NCBI GenBank assembly: GCA_964611095.1
Contig: CAZSWJ010000021.1
Span: 1-16,943 of the forward strand
DNA length: 16,943 nucleotides
Direction: 5' to 3'
From: CAZKJL01 sp964611095
GTDB lineage: Bacteria; Patescibacteriota; Gracilibacteria; Peribacterales; Peribacteraceae
The position numbers and the translations under genes are program-made. Positions 1 to 4,774 of this stretch are shown here, in pieces. A model generated the notes under the pieces. The model saw nothing but the letters and a program-made list of their open reading frames with translations, searched no databases and had not been told where the DNA came from. Positions within the stretch are counted from its first letter, which is position 1; every line of letters begins with the position of its first letter.

Positions 1-641
1 ACGACGAACTCTTCGATGGTGGCCTCGCGCCACTTCTTGCTCACTTTGCCGGCTTTCTCCAGCGCACCGCCCGTGGACTCGTACGTCGCAAGGTCGGTGG
101 CAATGAAGAACGCACGCTCGTATCCGCGCGTCGCCTCGGCGGCCTTCACGAGGACGGGGCGATCGATGTCTTTCGGATCTTTAAAAATTTTCGGCGTGCG
201 AATCCCGGCTTTATCCAAAAGATGGTACTGATTGAACGGCTGATCGCGCTCTTCCAATTTGAGAAGCGTGCGTGATCCGAAGATGGGAACATCGAAACCG
301 TTTTCGACCTTGGAAAAATCATCGAAATAGACCCAGAAGTATCGGTTGTGCACAAAAATTGTGTTCATGCTTCTCAGCTTCTCTTGGACCTCGGGAAGCA
401 AAACGTCCTGGAACTTCGGAACGACGATAAGATCATCGATGCAACCGCGGGCCGTCTCTCCCTTTCCGCGCTTGGCGTAGTGTCCGTACGTGTGGTGTCT
501 GCCCTTCTGTGCCACGACCGCGGTCTTGAAACCGTACTTCGCGGCTCCGTGCGCGACATCGAGACCGCTGTGTCCCCCGAGCACGCCGACGGTCAGGTTC
601 TTCAGATCGTAACCGGCGAGTGTGGAGGAAGCGTCGATCAT
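1..641 (-). CDS. PurP-family ATP-grasp paralogue (partial, 3' end off window)
   Basis: The reading frame opens at ATG 641-639 and stays open to the window edge (about 213 residues seen, C-terminus missing). The N-terminal segment has a GGHSGLD motif (residues 22-28), matching the GSHSALQ motif of PurP. Residues 161-175 read RPVLVKAAEATRGYE, the position of the ATP-grasp glycine-rich loop. PurP ligates formate to AICAR in archaeal-type purine synthesis, but this copy lacks the HGAGGGFG loop kept by its neighbour, so it is probably a paralogue with a changed substrate or role. It begins 19 bases after the purP stop on the same strand with no Shine-Dalgarno sequence, which suggests one operon. 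Family membership is well supported by the side-by-side match to purP; the exact activity is unknown. Confidence 0.8.
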   Translation of the reverse strand, partial: MIDASSTLAGYDLKNLTVGVLGGHSGLDVAHGAAKYGFKTAVVAQKGRHHTYGHYAKRGKGETARGCIDDLIVVPKFQDVLLPEVQEKLRSMNTIFVHNRYFWVYFDDFSKVENGFDVPIFGSRTLLKLEERDQPFNQYHLLDKAGIRTPKIFKDPKDIDRPVLVKAAEATRGYERAFFIATDLATYESTGGALEKAGKVSKKWREATIEEFV

Positions 642-660
642 AAAACGTGGTGATGAAAAA

Positions 661-1746
661 CTAACCCAAGATGCTGTCCAGCTTGCCCTTCTCGATGGCC
701 TGTTTGATGTCCCGGGCGATGCGGCGCCCCGTGCTCATGGGCTCGCCGTACTTGAGCGCCGTGTACGGAGAACCCTCGATGAACGGGTTCGTGCCGGCAA
801 CGATGCGCGCGCTGATCTCGAAGACGAAGGTCTGCAGTTTGCGCGTGACGATGGTCTCCAAACAAAACGGACCGAAGAGACCCTTCGTGAGCTTGGCACC
901 CGTGGCGGTGTTGTGGAGACGACGGCTGGCCGCCACCACGCGCTCACCCATCTGAAAGAATTCCGGAAGCATGGATTCGCGAACGACGAGCGGAATGTTT
1001 CCGACGATGGTGTAGCTGGTGTGAATCTTGGCGGCGAGCTGGTCCTCGGCCTTGATGCGTCCGATGGAGTCGGCGTTGCTCTCGTAGCGTTTGTCGAAGC
1101 TCATGATCTCCAGCTCCTTCGTGATCGGCGAGTAGAAGTAGTGAATGTAGAGCGGCACGCCCACGATGTACTCCTGAATGGTGAAGTCGTTGTCGTCGGG
1201 GTACTTGCGATCTTTCACTTCGTAAAATTGTTCCGGCGTGCGGACGACGAAGTAGCCGAATCCTCCGCCGGCACCGTGGAACTTCACGATGACGGGGCGA
1301 TCGATGTCCTCGGGCTTCTCGAACACGTTGGGCATGAGGATTTTGGCATCCAGAAGCCACTTTCGCTCCATGGTGCGGTTGCTCTCCCACTCCAAAATTT
1401 CTTTGGTTCCGTAGTACATCGTCTTCATTTTCTGCACGCGCTCGTGTCCCATGTACGAGATGAACGATCCGTGCGGAATGATGATGGCCTTGCGCTTGAG
1501 GAGTTCGGGCTCCACCTTCTTGTCCCACTCGCTCCAGTCATCGACGATGATGATGTCGTCGGCCACGCCAAAACTCTTGTACACGCCTTCGGTCCCGCGT
1601 TTGCAAATGGCGATGTTCGGCACGCCTTCCTGGCGCGCACCGCTCAAGATCTGCAGCGCGGAGTGGCTGCCGATGGTGGCGATGCAATAGTCCTTCGGAT
1701 TACGTGAAGGGGCAGCCGAGGATTTTTTCTTCGGAGTCGGGCTCAT
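661..1746 (-). CDS. purP: PurP, formate-phosphoribosylaminoimidazolecarboxamide ligase
   Basis: This 361-aa protein is close to the usual length of archaeal PurP. PurP makes FAICAR from AICAR, formate and ATP in the cytoplasm, replacing the folate-dependent transformylase step of PurH. Visible landmarks are TIGSHSALQ (residues 24-32), PHGSF (91-95), RPVIVKFHGAGGGFG (150-164, ATP-binding loop), QEYI (191-194) and FEISARI (309-315, metal-binding strand). I chose ATG 1746 because PurP homology begins soon after it and a promoter lies just upstream; a TTG at 1788 would add 14 residues that overlap that promoter. There is no Shine-Dalgarno sequence. It is the first gene of a two-gene unit with the paralogue at 641. 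PurP is mainly archaeal, so its presence in a bacterial-looking region is notable. Confidence 0.9.
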   Translation of the reverse strand: MSPTPKKKSSAAPSRNPKDYCIATIGSHSALQILSGARQEGVPNIAICKRGTEGVYKSFGVADDIIIVDDWSEWDKKVEPELLKRKAIIIPHGSFISYMGHERVQKMKTMYYGTKEILEWESNRTMERKWLLDAKILMPNVFEKPEDIDRPVIVKFHGAGGGFGYFVVRTPEQFYEVKDRKYPDDNDFTIQEYIVGVPLYIHYFYSPITKELEIMSFDKRYESNADSIGRIKAEDQLAAKIHTSYTIVGNIPLVVRESMLPEFFQMGERVVAASRRLHNTATGAKLTKGLFGPFCLETIVTRKLQTFVFEISARIVAGTNPFIEGSPYTALKYGEPMSTGRRIARDIKQAIEKGKLDSILG

Positions 1747-1758
1747 GGGATTTCGGGA

Positions 1759-1788
1759 AGTGTACTCCGAAACGTAAAAACGAGGCAA
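1759..1788 (-). promoter_or_regulatory. Putative purP promoter
   Basis: On the minus strand TTGCCT (1788-1783) and TACACT (1764-1759) are 18 bases apart. TACACT ends 12 bases before the purP ATG, predicting a leader of about 5 bases. This is a motif match only. Confidence 0.5.
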
Positions 1789-1857
1789 GACTTTCTCGGA
1801 GAAAAGATAAAGGAATGTTATGGCTCCCCTTCCCTAGTGATATGTCCGGAATCTGAG

Positions 1858-1863
1858 TACAAT
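1858..1863 (+). promoter_or_regulatory. Putative -10 element for tRNA-Cys
   Basis: TACAAT lies 10 bases before the first tRNA base, a normal distance for a short tRNA 5' leader. The -35 position at about 1835 is poor. It is divergent from the purP promoter. Confidence 0.4.
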
Positions 1864-1873
1864 CTCCCCCGCT

Positions 1874-1948
1874 GGTGCCGTAGCCAAGCAGTAAGGCAGG
1901 GGACTGCAAATCCCCCATGCGCGAGTGCGATCCTCGCCGGCACCTCCA
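1874..1948 (+). tRNA. tRNA-Cys (anticodon GCA)
   Basis: A full cloverleaf can be drawn. The acceptor stem is GGTGCCG/CGGCACC (1874-1880 with 1938-1944), with discriminator T1945 and an encoded CCA (1946-1948). The D stem is GCC/GGC. The anticodon stem is GGGGA/TCCCC (1899-1903 with 1911-1915), with loop CTGCAAA and anticodon GCA at 1906-1908. The T stem is GCGAG/CTCGC (1921-1925 with 1933-1937). U73 and GCA are the standard identity elements for cysteinyl-tRNA synthetase. The T loop reads TGCGATC rather than TTCGANN, and the D loop has AG where GG is expected, so positions 55 and 18 are both non-canonical. G19, C56, T54, A58, G15 and C48 are normal. Confidence 0.95.
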
Positions 1949-1962
1949 TTTTTAGCGTGAAT

Positions 1963-1983
1963 GAAGGCATCAAAGCCTTCTTT
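1963..1983 (+). terminator. Weak intrinsic terminator after tRNA-Cys
   Basis: The stem GAAGGC/GCCTTC (1963-1968 with 1975-1980) has a 6-base loop and is followed by TTT. It sits 15 bases after the tRNA 3' end. The T-tract is short and merges into the -35 element of the next gene. Confidence 0.45.
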
Positions 1984-2010
1984 GACGTGGAATGAATAGT
2001 AAAGTTTAAT
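1982..2010 (+). promoter_or_regulatory. Putative promoter of the 150-aa gene
   Basis: TTGACG (1982-1987) and TTTAAT (2005-2010) are separated by 17 bases. The -10 ends 6 bases before ATG 2017, so transcription should start at or within a base or two of the start codon, giving a leaderless mRNA. Confidence 0.5.
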
Positions 2011-2016
2011 ATACAT

Positions 2017-2469
2017 ATGGGATACGAGTTTCACGATCATCACCCCGGCACCGAGAGGGCGTACGCCAGTTATACGAAAAAGCTTTTCGGATACGAGAAC
2101 ACGAAAGCCAACCGAGAACTGTGGAAGAAGATGTGGAACAATGAACAGGAGAAAAAGCACCTCGTGCTCGAGTGCACGTACGGCGCGCAGTTCTTGCTCG
2201 AGAGCAATTACGAAATGCGGCTCAGCACGATCGAGCTGCTGCATCTCCGTCACTGCGTGGAAGACGTGTTCGAAAGTCTTCTGTCGGACCCGAGTTCTAA
2301 GGAAGAACCCATTCCCGAGGCATCGGAATTATTTTTGCATCGGCACATGAACATTTCGTCCGAGACAATCGGCCATTTGCGCCGACAGTACGGCGACGAA
2401 CTCGCGAGCAATTGGCTCTTGAAAGAACACGCCGCGCTCCAGCAACCCGAACGAAAGACGGCCATTTGA
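2017..2469 (+). CDS. Unknown 150-aa soluble protein
   Basis: I do not recognise this family. The product is hydrophilic, with no signal peptide or membrane segment, and looks mainly alpha-helical. It is rich in His, Glu and aromatic residues, starts MGYEFHDHH, and has a helix-forming middle (about residues 28-90) and C-terminus. The start at ATG 2017 follows a promoter-like pair and has no Shine-Dalgarno sequence. The next gene begins 20 bases after its stop on the same strand, so the two are probably co-transcribed. Codon use is like the neighbours, and the frame is not the shadow of any better one. Confidence 0.7.
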   Translation: MGYEFHDHHPGTERAYASYTKKLFGYENTKANRELWKKMWNNEQEKKHLVLECTYGAQFLLESNYEMRLSTIELLHLRHCVEDVFESLLSDPSSKEEPIPEASELFLHRHMNISSETIGHLRRQYGDELASNWLLKEHAALQQPERKTAI

Positions 2470-2489
2470 AGCCATTTTATCACTCCCCC

Positions 2490-3116
2490 ATGCCCATTCC
2501 CTTCTCCAACGGACTCAACGCGGACGTGTATCGCGTTGCCGATAAATCGTGGGGTATGGGTTACTGGAAACCGCGCGCCGACCTGATTCGTGAGGAAGGC
2601 TCGGCGCATGCGAAAAGAATGGATGCCAAGATTCTCTTCTATGGTCATCGCATCGCGCATCTTCTATTCCCCGAAAACACGATCGAGGTCACGGGCGCCA
2701 CGATGCAAGGCGGCATCACCCAACTCTTTTCGCGCATCGCCGATGTGCCCCCGGAACATGCGCAGTACAGCAAAGATATTTTCCGCATGGGCATGGAACC
2801 GAAACGTTCGGGGTGCAGGTGCGAGGCTTGTACGGCGCACCGCGAATATCACAAAACGAACGGACTCGTGCAAAAAGCAGACGAGACGGCAAAGGTAATG
2901 GCGGAATTCGGAATCTACGGTCACTCGAGTGACATCACCGACTACTGCATGAACCGAAACGGCACGATCGTGTTCTTCGAGCTCGACGTCATGCCTCGCA
3001 AAACCGAAGAGCGTGTCAGGGGGTCGAATTTGGCCGTTCGGGACGATGTCCTGCGTGTGCTGGAGCGCTATCAAGCGCTGAAAGCACAGCGCCAAGCGGC
3101 GAACACGATCTTCTGA
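2490..3116 (+). CDS. Unknown 208-aa protein with a CxCxxCxxH cluster and a kinase-like segment
   Basis: The start is ATG 2490; the open frame reaches back to 2412 but that part overlaps the preceding gene. Two features are visible. One is C109-x-C111-x2-C114-x2-H117, which could bind zinc. The other is H145-S-S-D148, N155 and F-F-E-L-D (162-166), whose order resembles the catalytic and metal-binding loops of small-molecule kinase (APH-like) folds. The N-terminal ADVYRVADKS (11-20) could be a nucleotide-binding strand. This resemblance is weak and I do not assign a function. There is no membrane segment. It probably forms an operon with the 150-aa gene. Confidence 0.7.
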   Translation: MPIPFSNGLNADVYRVADKSWGMGYWKPRADLIREEGSAHAKRMDAKILFYGHRIAHLLFPENTIEVTGATMQGGITQLFSRIADVPPEHAQYSKDIFRMGMEPKRSGCRCEACTAHREYHKTNGLVQKADETAKVMAEFGIYGHSSDITDYCMNRNGTIVFFELDVMPRKTEERVRGSNLAVRDDVLRVLERYQALKAQRQAANTIF

Positions 3117-3141
3117 ATGTAGCAGCTGTTTTTCTAAGCAT

Positions 3142-3190
3142 GCTCAAGCCCCCACCGAAGTGGGGGCTAGGTGATCCTTCACCCTTGAGC
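3142..3190. other. Compact three-way-junction element, possible terminator region
   Basis: The outer stem GCTCAAG/CTTGAGC (3142-3148 with 3184-3190) encloses two hairpins. One is GCCCCCAC/GTGGGGGC (3148-3155 with 3160-3167), whose loop reads TTCG on the minus strand closed by C-G. The other is GGTGA/TCACC (3170-3174 with 3179-3183). It lies between the stops of two convergent genes, so transcription termination or mRNA 3'-end protection is plausible. No clear T-tract follows on either strand. Confidence 0.6.
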
Positions 3191-3195
3191 CGTTG

Positions 3196-3456
3196 TTACG
3201 AGACAGGCGCCGTCTCGTGCTCGCGCAGCCAAGACTGTGCTTGGCTGATCACCAACGTGAGATCCACGAGGTGCTCGAGATTGAAGAATGCACCCGTCTG
3301 CGTTTCGCCCGTGCTGTCCGTATAGTCACGGACAAGTCGGACACTGAAAGGGAGCGTCACCCCGTGCAAAGCAGGAGACTGATAAATCTCCGCACGAACT
3401 TTTTCTCCGAACGTTACAACAGGGGTCTCGGCGGGACGCGAAGCGGAACTGCTCAT
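3196..3456 (-). CDS. Unknown small protein (86 aa) under its own regulated promoter
   Basis: The product is 86 residues and soluble. Its core (about residues 15-78) alternates beta-like and helical stretches: FGEKVRAEIY, then FSVRLVRDYTD, then a final helix LVDLTLVISQAQSWL. From memory it resembles a widespread family of small uncharacterised bacterial proteins with an R-x-Y-x-D core, but I cannot name a function. It is the only gene in the window with a good Shine-Dalgarno sequence (AGAGGA, 7 bases before ATG 3456) and a predicted 5' UTR of about 60 bases. Two overlapping promoters and a palindrome lie upstream, so it is likely regulated separately from its neighbours. Confidence 0.75.
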   Translation of the reverse strand: MSSSASRPAETPVVTFGEKVRAEIYQSPALHGVTLPFSVRLVRDYTDSTGETQTGAFFNLEHLVDLTLVISQAQSWLREHETAPVS

Positions 3457-3515
3457 GGCAAAGTCCTCTGGCTCAAGAAAAGGAAAGGATCCACAACAAC
3501 CACGGCGTGGCTGTC

Positions 3516-3534
3516 TCTCTGTAGTATACAGAGA
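3516..3534. promoter_or_regulatory. Operator-like perfect palindrome
   Basis: TCTCTGTA-GTA-TACAGAGA is a perfect 8-bp inverted repeat with a 3-base spacer. It covers the minus-strand -10 element (3528-3523) and the predicted transcription start of the 86-aa gene. That position suits a repressor site; the regulator is unknown. Confidence 0.55.
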
Positions 3535-3569
3535 ATTTACTATTATGCAATATAATATTTATTAGTCAA
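3523..3569 (-). promoter_or_regulatory. Two overlapping promoters for the 86-aa gene
   Basis: On the minus strand, P1 is TTGACT (3569-3564), 16 bases, CATAAT (3547-3542). P2 is TTGCAT (3550-3545), 16 bases, TATACT (3528-3523). The stretch is strongly AT-rich against a GC-rich background. P1 begins 2 bases after the stop codon of the gene upstream. Confidence 0.65.
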
Positions 3570-3571
3570 TA

Positions 3572-4051
3572 TTACCGCTGTAGCCTGAAATAACCCATTC
3601 TAAACGGGAAGCCCGGAATGAATTTGATGTACACGACGCCGAGGAACTCATCGGGCCCCACGCTCACCATTTCATCGACGATCATCCGGAGACACAACGG
3701 ATTTTGCTTCAGACCGTAGTCGAGACGAATGACTTTTTTATTCTTCCATCCGACGCTGTCCGCTTCGAAATACGTGAACGGATACGCCTCGCTTTCCACT
3801 CCGTTTTTCTTGAATCGATTGATGCCCTCCGCTCCCCCGTCGAACTTTTTGCCCTGCCACGAAATCTCACCGAGTTCGGGAGCGATTCCTTTCCACAGTC
3901 CGCTCGGGAGCACCGACGGGAGCGTGCCTTTCGTGAACTCTTCGTACTCGGGCTGAGCCCCCGTCTTCCATGTACGGTAGAAACCGTAGAGCACGAAAAG
4001 AATCGCAATCAGCAGCGCGATACCCACGATGGCGACGAGGAATTTTTTCAC
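3572..4051 (-). CDS. Membrane-anchored protein, possibly GXWXXG/DUF4334-like
   Basis: This 159-aa protein starts at GTG 4051. One N-terminal hydrophobic segment (residues 4-24), after two lysines, anchors the rest outside the cytoplasm. The soluble part contains SGLWKG, SWQGKKFDGG and a closing D-E-M-V-S-V-G-P-D-E-F-L-G-V-V-Y stretch. This pattern reminds me of GXWXXG/DUF4334 beta-barrel domains, which are thought to bind hydrophobic ligands; the match is from memory. It starts 2 bases after the stop of the lipoprotein gene, with no Shine-Dalgarno sequence, so translational coupling is likely. Confidence 0.8.
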   Translation of the reverse strand: MKKFLVAIVGIALLIAILFVLYGFYRTWKTGAQPEYEEFTKGTLPSVLPSGLWKGIAPELGEISWQGKKFDGGAEGINRFKKNGVESEAYPFTYFEADSVGWKNKKVIRLDYGLKQNPLCLRMIVDEMVSVGPDEFLGVVYIKFIPGFPFRMGYFRLQR

Positions 4052-4053
4052 GG

Positions 4054-4632
4054 CTATTTCTTGGCTGCGGCGGCGCTGGGATCTTTGAACGACACGTTCT
4101 TGAGGATGAACTTCACCTGGGCGGCTTCATCGTCTTCGATGCTGAGCGGGAACGAACCGGTGAACGTGTACCCCGTACGATCTTGCGACGCCGACACTTG
4201 GTAGTAACGGCGGATGGGTTGGTCGGAACTCGGACGTGCGCTGAAGACGTGGAGCGCCGACTCCTGACCGTCGACGTACACCGTCTCTTTGTCGATGAGT
4301 TTGTAATCGGGCAGTGCCGATACCGCGAGAATGTTGGACTCGCTGTAGTCGGGCGTCTTCATGGCATCGGCCAGAGGCTCCTTGGTGACGGTGACGGTAT
4401 CGAGCTGCCCGGCGTGCGGCGTCTCGTACTGGAACGCGGCCATCGTCTCCTCCGGAACCTGGAGCTGTGCCAAGGTTTCCTTGGAGAGAACGCGCCAGCC
4501 TTTGGGCAAACAGGCCGCAAAGGAGCCGTTCCAGAACTGCTGATCGCACACCACGGTGCCCGAAGAAGAGCCGCTGGAGCCGCATCCGGCCAGAAGTAAC
4601 GTTGCCATGCCTACAAGCGCCAAACGCTTCAT
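4054..4632 (-). CDS. Lipoprotein of unknown function
   Basis: The 192-aa product has a classic lipoprotein signal: MKR, a hydrophobic stretch, and lipobox LAGC with Cys17, followed by a Ser/Gly linker. It should be lipid-anchored on the outer face of the membrane. The mature part (about 160 residues) looks beta-rich with no recognised catalytic motif, and ends in an Ala/Lys tail. I chose ATG 4632 rather than 4665 because it gives a normal signal peptide and follows an extended -10 element by 7 bases. It is first in a two-gene unit with the membrane-anchored protein and divergent from the surface-protein gene at 4775. Confidence 0.85.
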   Translation of the reverse strand: MKRLALVGMATLLLAGCGSSGSSSGTVVCDQQFWNGSFAACLPKGWRVLSKETLAQLQVPEETMAAFQYETPHAGQLDTVTVTKEPLADAMKTPDYSESNILAVSALPDYKLIDKETVYVDGQESALHVFSARPSSDQPIRRYYQVSASQDRTGYTFTGSFPLSIEDDEAAQVKFILKNVSFKDPSAAAAKK

Positions 4633-4639
4633 GGGCCAC

Positions 4640-4648
4640 ATAGTACCA
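4640..4648 (-). promoter_or_regulatory. Extended -10 promoter of the lipoprotein gene
   Basis: On the minus strand TGG-TACTAT (4648-4640) is an extended -10 element. It ends 7 bases before ATG 4632, predicting a leaderless mRNA. No convincing -35 is seen. Confidence 0.5.
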
Positions 4649-4759
4649 TGAGCCTCGACCCGCAAGAAAGCGCTCTCCGAAGAGCAAAAGTTAGAATTGA
4701 CACTATTGCGATTTCAGGAGATAGAGCTATAGGGACCATTGCTCAAACGGTGGTATTTT

Positions 4760-4768
4760 TGGTATAAT
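4760..4768 (+). promoter_or_regulatory. Extended -10 promoter of the surface-protein gene
   Basis: TGG-TATAAT (4760-4768) is a consensus extended -10. It ends 6 bases before ATG 4775, so the start codon should coincide with the transcript 5' end. A partial -35, TTGCTC, is at 4739-4744. A second possible upstream promoter is TTGACA (4697-4702), 17 bases, GATAGA (4720-4725). Confidence 0.7.
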
Positions 4769-4774
4769 AATCTG

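Noticed and set aside
153..1308. Identical 18-base stretch at 153-170 and 1291-1308 considered as a mobile repeat
   Set aside because: It falls at the same codons of two paralogues, so it is shared ancestry or gene conversion, not a mobile element.
622..1707. Long plus-strand frame opposite purP
   Set aside because: It is antisense to a well-recognised PurP; its product is Arg/His/Asp/Val-rich with no domain, as expected from reading GC-rich codons backwards.
3142..3190. Cloverleaf-like fold considered as a tRNA
   Set aside because: It is only 49 bases, with two hairpins rather than three arms, and no anticodon loop or CCA.
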